Shown piece after piece: positions 51,047 to 59,415 of a stretch of 64,000 nt of DNA (its first letter is position 1; each line of letters opens with the position of its first letter). Under the pieces are notes generated by a model. The model saw nothing but the letters and a program-made list of their open reading frames with translations, was not told where the DNA came from and made no database searches. The DNA is from Tepidiforma sp. (GTDB lineage: Bacteria; Chloroflexota; Dehalococcoidia; Tepidiformales; Tepidiformaceae), in assembly GCF_026003995.1 (NCBI RefSeq), contig NZ_BPIG01000002.1, forward strand, positions 496,001 through 560,000, given 5' to 3'. The translations under genes and the position numbers were made by a program.

Positions 51047-52270
51047 ATGACACGCCTCGTTCGCCCCTTCGCCAGCGCCTGGAAGGTCACGATCCTCGCG
51101 CTGGCCCTCGTCGCATCGTCGCTCGGCCTCTCCTTCGCCTTCGCCGGCTCGAGCACCGCCACGCTCGCCCCCGGCGACAGCCTCACCGTCCGCTGCGAAG
51201 GCGGCACCCGCCTCAACGCCACGCGCCTCACGACCCGCGAGGTGCGGCTCGACTGCACCGGGCCGACCGCGACGCCGACCCCGACGCGCTCCGCGACCGC
51301 GACCCCCACCCGCACGCCGACGCCGACGCGAACCCCGGCGGCGACCCCCACGCCGACCCGCACGGCCACCCCGCCGCCTTCCACCGGTGCCGTCGGCCGC
51401 TGCGGCGAACCGATGGACCGCTGGCACCCGCCCGTCGTCACCGGCCCCGACGGCCGTCCGTGCAATACCGGCCACGAACACGGCGATGAGCCGCCCGCGT
51501 GGATCGCCGCTGCCGGCTACACCGTCTCCTTCTCCGGCCCCTTCAACACCTCTCCATCCGAAAACGTCGAGAAGCACGCCGCCATGAAGGGCTTCGCCAC
51601 CCGCCTCAACGGCGTCGATATCTACTTCCGCGTCCACGCCGCCTCCAACCCGCTCGACCGCATGGCCCGCTACCACTCGTACCAGGTCTGGGCCCGCGAC
51701 CCCTCCGGCAACGTCTCCTTCTGGCAGGGCTGGTACAACTCCGGCGACCCCCGCCCCGCTTCTGAAGGCGGCTCCCGCGTCCCGCGCCGCATCATCGCCA
51801 CCCCCGCCGAAGACCAGCGCCCCATCGTCGCCGTCTGCGATGCCACCTCCATCGCCCAGGGCATCGGCTGCGAACAGTGGTACTCCGCCCCCGGCGAACC
51901 CGACTGGTCGTGGGACTTCGGCTGGACCATCTGCGGCGCCACCACGCTCTACACCCCCGGCGAAAACGCCACCGCCTACGACATGAGCACCTGGATCCCC
52001 ACCGGCGAAACCGGCAACACCCGCCGCCTCGAAGCCGCCTGGTACGCCTTCCGCAACCCCGTCCGCGGCGCCTTCGTCGCCACCCAGTTCGGCGAAATCG
52101 TCTCCGGCCATAGCGACCCCCGCTGCTCCGGCACCACCACCCGCTACGGCGTCACCTACCAGAACGTCTGCCTCGACCAGTACATCGCTCCCACCATGCC
52201 CACCGTCGCCTTCCCCGGCAACGCCGACCAGAAGACCTACCCGGACCCGGGCGTCACCATCCCGAACTGA
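51047..52270 (+). CDS. Secreted protein with a Thr-Pro linker
   Basis: The 407-residue protein has a signal peptide (residues 1-33, ALALVASSLGLSFAFAGS), a short beta domain (TLAPGDSLTVRCEGGTRLN), a Thr/Pro/Ala linker of about 45 residues (TPTPTRSATATPTRTPTPTR) and a C-terminal domain of 285 residues rich in Trp, Tyr and Cys. I do not recognise the latter; HxH and Cys residues (CNTGHEHGDE) may bind metal. Such linkers separate secreted domains in Chloroflexota and are often glycosylated. GGAGG precedes ATG 51047. Confidence 0.75.
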   Translation: MTRLVRPFASAWKVTILALALVASSLGLSFAFAGSSTATLAPGDSLTVRCEGGTRLNATRLTTREVRLDCTGPTATPTPTRSATATPTRTPTPTRTPAATPTPTRTATPPPSTGAVGRCGEPMDRWHPPVVTGPDGRPCNTGHEHGDEPPAWIAAAGYTVSFSGPFNTSPSENVEKHAAMKGFATRLNGVDIYFRVHAASNPLDRMARYHSYQVWARDPSGNVSFWQGWYNSGDPRPASEGGSRVPRRIIATPAEDQRPIVAVCDATSIAQGIGCEQWYSAPGEPDWSWDFGWTICGATTLYTPGENATAYDMSTWIPTGETGNTRRLEAAWYAFRNPVRGAFVATQFGEIVSGHSDPRCSGTTTRYGVTYQNVCLDQYIAPTMPTVAFPGNADQKTYPDPGVTIPN

Positions 52271-52302
52271 CGCGCGGCCGGGGGCGCCGGTCCCCGTATC
52301 GC

Positions 52303-52336
52303 GAAGCGGCCCCGGCATCACTGCCGGGGCCGCTTC
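52303..52336. terminator. Bidirectional terminator hairpin
   Basis: A perfect 14-bp GC-rich stem with loop ATCACT lies between two converging genes, ending at 52270 (+) and 52374 (-). No T tract follows on either strand. The loop and closing pairs (GCATCACTGC) are the same as in the terminator at 29082. Confidence 0.65.
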
Positions 52337-52373
52337 GTGCGCGGGAGCGCACTCCAGGGGGAGAGAACCAGCT

Positions 52374-53204
52374 TTACTGCTGCGCTGGCGTCAGCGTGCT
52401 CGAAGGCGTCAGCGGCGCGCCCGTGCCCTTCGGGCCGCGGCCGAAGCCCTTGCCGAGGCCCTTGAACGGCCCGCCCTCGTTCACGAACTTCGTGATCATC
52501 TCGGCCGCCTTCGCCTTCGCCTGGTCGGCCTGCTCCTGCGTCATCTTCCCGTTCGCGACCGCCTCGTCGATCTTCGCGTTCGCCTCAGCCGTCAGCGCGT
52601 CGATGACCGCCTGCGTCTTGTCGCCCGCGATCTGCGCCAGCGTCTCGCCGGCCGCGAGCCGCTGCCGGAGCGTCGCCTCATCGATGCCAAGCACCCCGGC
52701 GACCGTCTCCAGGCCGCCGAAGCCCTGGAAGCCGCGGCCGTACTCCTTGCCCTCGGCATGGTCGCCCGGCGTCGAATTCAGGAACTGGTCGATCTTCGCC
52801 CCGGCGTCAGCCAGCCGCTGGTCGGCCTGCTCCTGCGTCAGCTTGCCGTTCGTCACCGCCTGGTCGAGCTTCGACTTCAGCGCGTCCAGCGCCTGCTGCT
52901 TGGCCTGCGCCGCCGTCACGTCGCCGTACTGGTCGAGGATCTGGCCCCAGGTCAGCCCCGCGGCCTTCCCGTCGGCAATCTCCTGCGCCGTCAGCCCGGT
53001 GTCCTTCAGCAGGCCCCGCAGGCCGATGCCGAGGCCGTGCCCGGCGCAGTCCTTCGGCGTCGTGCCGTCGCTCTGCGTCGAAGGCGTCGGTGTGGTGCCG
53101 CTGTCCTGGGCGAAGGCCGCGCTGCCGAAGCCGATCACGCTGACCGCGATCACGCTCGCCACGCCCACCGAAACCAGCCGGCTGTCTCGAATCGAGAACT
53201 TCAT
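52374..53204 (-). CDS. Secreted helical protein with internal duplication
   Basis: The 276-residue protein has a signal peptide (residues 1-32, ending FGSAAFAQ) and two related helical units of about 80 residues. Each ends with the same pattern: NGKLTQEQADQRLADAGAKI and NGKMTQEQADQAKAKAAEMI. LTWGQILDQYGD and LAAGETLAQIAGDK match each other in the front part. This recalls DUF2680-type secreted helical proteins in monoderms. No function can be given. A GAGGAG-type site precedes the ATG. Confidence 0.75.
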   Translation of the reverse strand: MKFSIRDSRLVSVGVASVIAVSVIGFGSAAFAQDSGTTPTPSTQSDGTTPKDCAGHGLGIGLRGLLKDTGLTAQEIADGKAAGLTWGQILDQYGDVTAAQAKQQALDALKSKLDQAVTNGKLTQEQADQRLADAGAKIDQFLNSTPGDHAEGKEYGRGFQGFGGLETVAGVLGIDEATLRQRLAAGETLAQIAGDKTQAVIDALTAEANAKIDEAVANGKMTQEQADQAKAKAAEMITKFVNEGGPFKGLGKGFGRGPKGTGAPLTPSSTLTPAQQ

Positions 53205-53322
53205 GGCTCTTTCTGCTCCTCTGGTGAGGGGATGATGCAGCGGTCGTCCCGCCGCTCACCATTGCTATGGCGCGGCCCCTCCCGGGGGTGACGCGCCAGC
53301 CGGGCCGCCAGTCAGGCCGCCT

Positions 53323-53952
53323 TTACCGGTGCCGCTCCACCCAGCGGCCGCGGAACACCAGCAGCGCCCCCTCCCGCACCGCCACCTCCGCACGCGTGCC
53401 CGTGAGCTCGTTGTGCACCCCCCGCGGGCTGAATGGCAGGTCTTCGTCCCGCAGCTCCCACCGCAGCCCCCGCGTCGTCACGCCCCGGCATCCGCCCGGC
53501 GCAATCAGCGACACCACCGTCCCCGGCTCGCCCGCGACCTCCGTACGCCCGCGCACCAGCAACACCGCGAACAGGTCGTCGTGCAGCACCACCTCGTGCT
53601 CGCCGAACAGCACCAGCACCGAAAGGTTCGCCAGCGCGTGGTCCCCTCTGCCCCCGCCCGCCGCCGCCACGTCCACCGCCGCCGCCCCCTGCGCCAGCGC
53701 GAACCGAATCGCCTTCTCCAGGTCCGTCGTCTCCGGGTCCGCGTCCCGCACGAACCGCTCCCGCGGGATGGGCGCCGCCGGGAACTGGTCCATCGTGTCG
53801 AGGTCGCCCACCACCCAGTCCGGCGTCACGCCCGCATCCAGCGCGAGCAGCGCGCCGCCGTCCGCCGCCACCACCAGCCCGGCCCCGGCCGCCAGCTCCC
53901 GCAGCAGCCCCGCCGAGGGCGGCTCCCCGTGCGCGATGACCAGCGCCCGCAT
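53323..53952 (-). CDS. Thiamine diphosphokinase-like protein
   Basis: The 209-residue protein has the ThiN/TPK pattern: ADGGALLALDAGVTPDWVVG, DLDTM, and DADPETTDLEKAIRFALAQG, with GGRGDHALANL and VVSLIAPGG later. TPK makes thiamine diphosphate from thiamine. ATG 53950-53952 follows TTGAAT by six bases, so a leaderless start is likely; the TTG in that box could also be read in frame. No other thiamine gene is near. Confidence 0.85.
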   Translation of the reverse strand: MRALVIAHGEPPSAGLLRELAAGAGLVVAADGGALLALDAGVTPDWVVGDLDTMDQFPAAPIPRERFVRDADPETTDLEKAIRFALAQGAAAVDVAAAGGGRGDHALANLSVLVLFGEHEVVLHDDLFAVLLVRGRTEVAGEPGTVVSLIAPGGCRGVTTRGLRWELRDEDLPFSPRGVHNELTGTRAEVAVREGALLVFRGRWVERHR

Positions 53953-53958
53953 GCCCCC

Positions 53959-53964
53959 ATTCAA
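53959..53964 (-). promoter_or_regulatory. Leaderless-type -10 box before the thiamine diphosphokinase gene
   Basis: TTGAAT-gggggc-ATG on the - strand. Confidence 0.35.
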
Positions 53965-54065
53965 CCGCCGCCGCGCCCACCGCGCGAGCCCGCGTCCGCT
54001 GGCAGTAGCCGTCCCCTCGTGCTACCGTGGCTCCAGCCGCTCACGAATCGTAAGGAGAACCGCGC

Positions 54066-54464
54066 ATGCCCGCTTCCATCCCCGCCTCCCACCGCGACCT
54101 CTTCGAAAAGCCGAACTTCGGCCACCTCGCCACCCTCATGCCCGACGGCTCCCCGCAGGTCACCCCAGTCTGGGTCGACATCGAAGGCGACACCATCATC
54201 TTCAACACCGCCGAAGGCCGCGTGAAAACCCGCAACCTCGACCGCGACGGCCGAGTCGCCATCTCCGTCGCCGACCAGCAGAACCCCTACCGCTACATCC
54301 AGGTCCGCGGCCGCGTCGTCAGCCGCACGCGCGACGGCGCCGATGCCCACATCGACAAGCTCGCGAAGAAGTACCTCGGGCAGGACCGCTACCCCTTCCG
54401 CCAGCCCGGCGAACAGCGCGTCATCTACCGCATCCAGCCCGAGCACGTCCAGGTCAACGGCTGA
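54066..54464 (+). CDS. PPOX-class F420-dependent oxidoreductase-like protein
   Basis: The 132-residue split-barrel protein reads NFGHLATLMPDGSPQVTPVW, VDIEGDTIIFNTAEGRVKTR and NPYRYIQVRGRVV. This is the pattern of the PPOX-class F420-dependent family, found in actinobacteria and Chloroflexota. The cofactor (F420, FMN or haem) cannot be decided here, and no F420 biosynthesis gene is in the window. AAGGAG precedes the ATG. Confidence 0.88.
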   Translation: MPASIPASHRDLFEKPNFGHLATLMPDGSPQVTPVWVDIEGDTIIFNTAEGRVKTRNLDRDGRVAISVADQQNPYRYIQVRGRVVSRTRDGADAHIDKLAKKYLGQDRYPFRQPGEQRVIYRIQPEHVQVNG

Positions 54465-54501
54465 ACGTCCCCGTGCGCTGGCTCCCGGTGCCGCCCCGCG
54501 C

Positions 54502-54507
54502 TAGCAT
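54502..54507 (+). promoter_or_regulatory. Leaderless-type -10 box before the rmlD-like gene
   Basis: TAGCAT is followed by eight bases and ATG 54516. GGGAG overlaps the gap, but it is too close to the start codon to serve as a ribosome-binding site. Confidence 0.45.
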
Positions 54508-54515
54508 CGGGAGCC

Positions 54516-55373
54516 ATGCGCATCCTCCTTCTCGGCGCGAACGGCCAGCTCGGCTCCGATATCGCCCGCCTCTGGGCCGGCCAGCCCGGCATCGACCTCC
54601 TCACCGCTACCCGCGCCGACGCCGACGTCACCGACCTCGCCGCCGTCCGCGCCCTCGTCGAGCGCACCCGGCCCGGCCTCGTCATCAACACCACCGCCTT
54701 CCACAACCTCCCCCTCTGCGAGCAGGACCCGGTCACCGCGATGACGGTCAACGTCGCCGGCGGCTGGAACGTCGCCACCGCCGCCCGCGAGGCCGGCGCC
54801 GCCATCGTCCAGTTCTCCACCGATTACGTCTTCGACGGCGAGAAGCGCACGCCCTACCTCGAAACCGACGCCCGCCGCGCCCTCAACATCTACGGCGCCG
54901 CCAAGATCGCCACCGAAGACGCCGTCCGCATCGCCAACCCCGACCACCTCATCGTCCGCGTCTCCGGCCTCTACGGCCTCGCCGGCTCCGCCGGGAAGGG
55001 CGGCAACTTCGTCGAAACGATGCTTCGCCTCGCCCGCGAAGGCCAGCCCATCCGCGTCGTCGCCGACCAGGTCACCGCCCCCACCAACACCGCCGAAATC
55101 GCCGAGGGCCTCCTCCCGCTCCTCCGCGACGGCCTCCGCGGCACCATCCACCTCGCGGCCGGCGGCGAAACCTCGTGGTACACCTTCGCCCGCGCCATCT
55201 TCGAGCTCCGCGGCCTCGCCCCCGACTGCTCCCCGACCACCACCGCTGAGTTCGGCGGCCCGGTCCGGCGCCCCCTCTACAGCGTCCTCGGCTCCGCCCG
55301 CGTCCCCCGCCTCCGCCACTGGCGCGACGGCCTCGAACGCTACCTCCGCGAGAAGCACGGCGCCCTGTCCTGA
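54516..55373 (+). CDS. rmlD: dTDP-4-dehydrorhamnose reductase (RmlD-like)
   Basis: RmlD reduces dTDP-4-keto-rhamnose to dTDP-rhamnose. The 285-residue protein has the Rossmann start ILLLGANGQLGSDIARLW, INTTAFHNLPLCEQDPVTAM, QFSTDYVFDGEKRTPYLE and the catalytic YGAAK. YTFARAIFELRGL near the end is typical. It heads a three-gene sugar cluster with an epimerase and RmlC; rmlA and rmlB are not visible, unless the epimerase takes the place of RmlB. Confidence 0.9.
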   Translation: MRILLLGANGQLGSDIARLWAGQPGIDLLTATRADADVTDLAAVRALVERTRPGLVINTTAFHNLPLCEQDPVTAMTVNVAGGWNVATAAREAGAAIVQFSTDYVFDGEKRTPYLETDARRALNIYGAAKIATEDAVRIANPDHLIVRVSGLYGLAGSAGKGGNFVETMLRLAREGQPIRVVADQVTAPTNTAEIAEGLLPLLRDGLRGTIHLAAGGETSWYTFARAIFELRGLAPDCSPTTTAEFGGPVRRPLYSVLGSARVPRLRHWRDGLERYLREKHGALS

Positions 55374-55388
55374 ATCGGGCATCTTCCG

Positions 55389-55394
55389 TACCAT
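55389..55394 (+). promoter_or_regulatory. -10 box before the epimerase gene
   Basis: TACCAT lies eight bases before ATG 55403 and 41 bases before ATG 55436. It could serve a leaderless start at the first, or a short leader with GGAGG for the second. Confidence 0.35.
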
Positions 55395-55435
55395 CCGCTA
55401 CCATGCGGGCCAGGCATGGCCCGGTCGGAGGCCCC

Positions 55436-56476
55436 ATGCGCATCCTCGTTACCGGCGGCGCCGGCTACATCGGCAGTGTCCTCGTCCCCAAACTCCTCGC
55501 CCGCGGCCACCAGGTCCGCGTCGTCGACCGCATGTTCTGGGGGCTCCCCCACTACGCCGATGAGCCCGGCGTCGAACTCGTCAACGCCGATATCCGCCGC
55601 CTGCCCGAAGGCGTCTTCGACGGCATCGACGCCGTCGACCACCTGGCCGGCTTCTCCAACGACCCGACCGCCGAGTTCAGCCCCGAAGCCAACTGGCAGA
55701 TGAACGCCTCCGCCACCGACACCATCGCCCGCCAGTGCATCGCGGCCGGCGTCCGCCGCCTCGTCTTCGGCTCCTCCTGCTCCCTCTACGACGGCGCCCC
55801 CGACGTCGAAACCCTCCTCGACGAGTCCTCCCCCCTCGCACCGCGCGGCGCGTACGCCACCTCCAAGCACTACTCCGAACAGGCCCTCCTCGCCCACGCC
55901 GGCCCCGACTTCGAACCCGTCATCCTCCGCCAGGCGACCGTCTTCGGCCTCAGCCCCCGGATGCGCTTCGACCTCGTCCTCAACACCTTCGTCAAGGACG
56001 CCCTCGTTCGCCAGCGCCTGATCCTCCACGGCGGCGGCCGCATGTGGCGCCCCCTCGTCAGCGTGCAGGATCTCGCCGACGCCCACGTCGCCGTCCTCGA
56101 AGCCCCCTCCGAGCTCGTCGCCGGCGAAACCTTCAACGTCGTCGGCGACAACTACCAGATCCGCGACCTCGCCGAAGTCGTCGCCGCCGCCCTCGTCAAG
56201 CTCGGCCAGCCCGTCGCCCTCGTCGATGGCCCCCTCCCCAACCTCGTCCGCAACTACCGCTGCTCCGGCGAAAAGCTCAAGCAGCGCCTCGGCCTCCAGC
56301 TCCCGACCACCGCCGCCGACGCCGTCGCCGAGCTCGTCGAAACCTTCCGCACCGTCCCCGTCGAACAGCTCGGCCACCCGAAGTACTACAACATCGCCTG
56401 GATGCAGCTCCTCGAGCAGGTCCGCCCCGCATACCAGGCCTCCAACCGCATCTTCGAACCGTTCGAGGAGGAGTAG
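55436..56476 (+). CDS. NAD-dependent epimerase/dehydratase (extended SDR)
   Basis: The 346-residue protein has the SDR start MRILVTGGAGYIGSVLVPKL, the catalytic YATSK (about residue 140), FGSSCSLYDG and a substrate part with FNVVGDNYQIRDLAEVVAAA. It acts on a nucleotide sugar; exact reaction (epimerase or 4,6-dehydratase) is not clear. I prefer ATG 55436 with GGAGG seven bases upstream; ATG 55403 is the alternative. Confidence 0.87.
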   Translation: MRILVTGGAGYIGSVLVPKLLARGHQVRVVDRMFWGLPHYADEPGVELVNADIRRLPEGVFDGIDAVDHLAGFSNDPTAEFSPEANWQMNASATDTIARQCIAAGVRRLVFGSSCSLYDGAPDVETLLDESSPLAPRGAYATSKHYSEQALLAHAGPDFEPVILRQATVFGLSPRMRFDLVLNTFVKDALVRQRLILHGGGRMWRPLVSVQDLADAHVAVLEAPSELVAGETFNVVGDNYQIRDLAEVVAAALVKLGQPVALVDGPLPNLVRNYRCSGEKLKQRLGLQLPTTAADAVAELVETFRTVPVEQLGHPKYYNIAWMQLLEQVRPAYQASNRIFEPFEEE

Positions 56477-56482
56477 CCGCCT

Positions 56483-57052
56483 GTGGACATCCACGTCTCG
56501 ACCACCCCGCTCGAAGGCGTCCTGGTCATCGATACCGACTTCTTCCGCGATGAGCGCGGCTTCTTCATCGAGGTCTACCACGAACAGCGCTTCCGCGAGC
56601 ACGGCCTCCCCACCAACTTCGTCCAGGACAACCACTCCCGCTCCGGCAAGGCCGTCCTCCGCGGCTTCCACTACCAGGACATGACGGCCCCCATGGGCAA
56701 GCTCGTCCGCTGCACCTATGGCGCCATCCTCGATGTCGCCCTCGACCTCCGCGTCGGTTCGCCCACCTTCGGCAAGTACTTCGCCATCGAACTCACCGCC
56801 GAGAACATGCGCCAGCTCTGGGTGCCGCCCGGCTTCGGCCACGCCTTCCTCACCCTCAGCGAGGCCGCCGAAGTCCAGTACAAGTGCACCGGCCTCTACA
56901 CCCCGCCCTCCGAAGGCACCGTCGCCTGGAACGACCCCGATGTCGGCGTCGACTGGCCCATCCAGTCGCCCGTCCTCTCCCAGCGCGACCAGAACGGCAT
57001 GAGCCTCCGCCAGTACCTCGAGAAGCCCGCCTTCCGCTGCGGCGAATGCTGA
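56483..57052 (+). CDS. rmlC: dTDP-4-dehydrorhamnose 3,5-epimerase (RmlC-like)
   Basis: RmlC epimerises the 4-keto sugar before RmlD. The 189-residue cupin has LVIDTDFFRDERGFFIEVYH, the conserved QDNHSRSGKAVLRGFHYQ with the catalytic histidine, DLRVGSPTFGKYF and VPPGFGHAFLTLSEAAEVQY. The start is GTG 56483, with GAGGAG upstream overlapping the epimerase stop. With the genes before it, it should make a dTDP-deoxysugar for the envelope. Confidence 0.92.
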   Translation: MDIHVSTTPLEGVLVIDTDFFRDERGFFIEVYHEQRFREHGLPTNFVQDNHSRSGKAVLRGFHYQDMTAPMGKLVRCTYGAILDVALDLRVGSPTFGKYFAIELTAENMRQLWVPPGFGHAFLTLSEAAEVQYKCTGLYTPPSEGTVAWNDPDVGVDWPIQSPVLSQRDQNGMSLRQYLEKPAFRCGEC

Positions 57053-57098
57053 GCTCCGCCCTTCCCGCCGCTTGACCCGCCCCGGCCGCGCCCGGCGG

Positions 57099-57104
57099 TA
57101 TCCT
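57099..57104 (+). promoter_or_regulatory. Leaderless-type -10 box before the lipoprotein hydrolase gene
   Basis: TATCCT-tccgcc-ATG, with GGCGG before it; no ribosome-binding site is present. Confidence 0.5.
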
Positions 57105-57110
57105 TCCGCC

Positions 57111-58484
57111 ATGTCCCGCCTCCTCCGCCTCGCCCTCCTCCCGCTGCTGGCCGGGCTCATCGCCGCCTGCTCCAGCGCGGCCCCTGCCCCGCAGGCGCCG
57201 GCCCCCTCCCCCTCCCCCGCGGCCGTCGAATCGCCAGCGCCCTCACCCGCTGCCGACCCCGGCCCCAGGCAGTACCGGCCGCTCGGCACCAGCGCCGGCA
57301 TCCCGACCACCGCCGCCGACCCCGCCTTCGAACCCCTGCCCGGCGCCCGCGCCAGCTACGGCATCCTCGGCCGCGCCGCCTACCGCATCGAAATCCCCGA
57401 TGCCTGGAACGGCGACCTCGTGCTCTACGCCCACGGCTTCGCCGGCTTCGGCACCGAAGTCAGCGTCCAGAATCCCCCGCGCGAACTCCGCCAGGCGCTC
57501 ATCGACCGCGGCTACGCCTGGGCCGCCAGCTCCTACAGCGAAAACGGCTACGTCCCCGGCATCGGCGCCGACGACACCCTCGCCCTCAAGCGCCAGTTCG
57601 AAGCCGAATTCGGCGCACCATCCCGCACCTACCTGGTCGGCGCCTCCATGGGCGGCAACGTCGTCGCCCTCGCCCTCGAACACCACGCCGGCGAATACGA
57701 TGGCGGCCTCGCGCTCTGTGGCGCCCTCGGCGGCATCGAGCAGATCGACTACCTCGTCTCCTGGGTCGCCCTCGCCGAGTACTTCTCCGGCCTCCGCTTC
57801 CCCATCGGCGAACCCGGCGCCGACCTCACCGGCATCTTCCTCACCCGCCTGCCCGTTCTCCTCGGCACCCCGCAGCGCCCCACCGAAGCCGGCCGCCGGT
57901 TCGCCTCCGCCGTGAAATACCTCACCGGCGGCCCCCGCCCCTTCTTCGCCGAGGGCTTCGCCGAGCAGTACCTCGTCAACTTCGGCCTCGCCATGGTCGA
58001 CCCCGAGCGCAAGCTCCTCGTCACCCGCGCCGCCACGAACGAAGACCACGTCTACGCCATCGACCCCGGCCTCGGCGTCTCCGCCGACCAGCTGAACGCC
58101 GGCGTCCGCCGCTTCGCACCCGACCCTGCCGCACGCAACGCCGACGCCCACCCCGACGCCGTCCCCACCTCCGGCAACCTCTCCGCGCCGCTCCTCACGC
58201 TCCACAACACCGGCGACCTCTTCGTCCCCATCTCCCTCGAACAGTCCTACCTCCAGAAGGTCCGCGCCGCCGGCAAATCCGACCTCCTCGTCCAGCGCGC
58301 CATCCGTGCCGGCGGCCACTGCCAGTTCTCCAGCCAGGAGCTGCTCACCGCCTTCGACGACCTCGTCCGCTGGGTCCGCGACGGCGTCCGGCCCGCCGGC
58401 GACGACCTTTCCGGGGACCTCACCGACATCGGCCGCCAGTTCACCAACCCCATCCGCCCCGGCGACCCGGGCGGCGTCAACTGA
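57111..58484 (+). CDS. Alpha/beta-hydrolase-fold lipoprotein
   Basis: The 457-residue protein has a signal peptide with lipobox LIAAC (residues 14-18), a Pro/Ala/Ser linker of about 40 residues and an alpha/beta hydrolase domain with the nucleophile GASMGGNVVALALEHHAG, the oxyanion region LVLYAHGFAGFGT and a likely acid-histidine pair near TGDLFVPISLEQ and RAGGHCQFS. It should be an esterase or peptidase facing outward; the substrate is unknown. The convergent methyltransferase gene overlaps its end by eight bases. Confidence 0.83.
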   Translation: MSRLLRLALLPLLAGLIAACSSAAPAPQAPAPSPSPAAVESPAPSPAADPGPRQYRPLGTSAGIPTTAADPAFEPLPGARASYGILGRAAYRIEIPDAWNGDLVLYAHGFAGFGTEVSVQNPPRELRQALIDRGYAWAASSYSENGYVPGIGADDTLALKRQFEAEFGAPSRTYLVGASMGGNVVALALEHHAGEYDGGLALCGALGGIEQIDYLVSWVALAEYFSGLRFPIGEPGADLTGIFLTRLPVLLGTPQRPTEAGRRFASAVKYLTGGPRPFFAEGFAEQYLVNFGLAMVDPERKLLVTRAATNEDHVYAIDPGLGVSADQLNAGVRRFAPDPAARNADAHPDAVPTSGNLSAPLLTLHNTGDLFVPISLEQSYLQKVRAAGKSDLLVQRAIRAGGHCQFSSQELLTAFDDLVRWVRDGVRPAGDDLSGDLTDIGRQFTNPIRPGDPGGVN

Positions 58485-59319
58485 CCGCCGCCAGCGCCTC
58501 CGCGATCGGCCCCGCGTCGCAGCCGAACGCCGCCAGTCCCCGGTCGATCACCCGCCGCCGCCGGTCGGCCGGGCACACCTCCGCCATCGCCAGCACCGAC
58601 GCCCGCCACCGCTCCGCTGGCGGCCGCCCGGCCGCCGCCAGCCACGCCCGCTCCCACGCCGCGAAGAACCCGTCGAGCACGCCGCCCGGCTCCGCGTGGT
58701 GGATCAGCTCCTTCGGCAGGTAGGGCTGGAACGCCCGCGGCCCCTCGGCGAAAAACCGCAGCCGCTGCCCGAACACCAGCAGCCGCCGCCGCAGCGGTGC
58801 CTCCTCCCACCGCCCGCCCGGCCGCGGCAGCGCATCGCTCCGCTCCCACGCCCACCAGCAGGCAAGCCGCCCCCACGGGTCGCACGTCCCTTCGATGAGC
58901 AGCGCCCCGGGCGCCATCCCGAGCGCGACCGTCTCCAGCGCCGCCCGCACCTCCGCCTCGCTGTACTGCCGCAGCACGTTGAACGCCCGCACCAGCCCCG
59001 CCCGTTCGCCCTCCCCCAGCGGCAGGTTGAACCCGCCCCGCGCGAAGCGCAGCCCCGCCCGCTCCCACGCCCGCGCCCGCTCCGCACGCTCCGGGTCGAT
59101 CTCCACCCCCACCACCTCCGCTCCCGGGTTCGCCGCCCGCACCCGCTCGAAGAGCTCGACCGTCGTCACCGGCGTCTCCCCGAACCCGAGGTCCACCACC
59201 GGGCCGGCGAGCGCCCGCAGCCGCGCCCGCTCCGCCACCAGCAGCCACGTATCGACCAGCCGGAGCCGGTTCGGCGCCGTCTTTCCCCGCGTCACCTGTC
59301 CCGCCGGTTTGCCTGCCAT
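58477..59319 (-). CDS. Class I SAM-dependent methyltransferase-like protein
   Basis: The 280-residue protein has a Rossmann-type SAM site: GPVVDLGFGETPVTTVELFE (motif I), VVGVEIDPERAERARAWE (motif II) and LRFARGGFNLPL. FGETP replaces the usual GxGxG, so it is a divergent member. ATG 59319 has GGAGG eight bases upstream; GTG 59355 is an alternative. The substrate is unknown. Confidence 0.75.
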   Translation of the reverse strand: MAGKPAGQVTRGKTAPNRLRLVDTWLLVAERARLRALAGPVVDLGFGETPVTTVELFERVRAANPGAEVVGVEIDPERAERARAWERAGLRFARGGFNLPLGEGERAGLVRAFNVLRQYSEAEVRAALETVALGMAPGALLIEGTCDPWGRLACWWAWERSDALPRPGGRWEEAPLRRRLLVFGQRLRFFAEGPRAFQPYLPKELIHHAEPGGVLDGFFAAWERAWLAAAGRPPAERWRASVLAMAEVCPADRRRRVIDRGLAAFGCDAGPIAEALAAVS

Positions 59320-59415
59320 GCCCCCGATCCTCCCAAACCTCCCTGCTTCCCGCACCCGTGGACAGTCCTTAGCCCCGGTGCAAGAATCCCCTCACCCCTG
59401 CTCGGAGGCCGAAGC

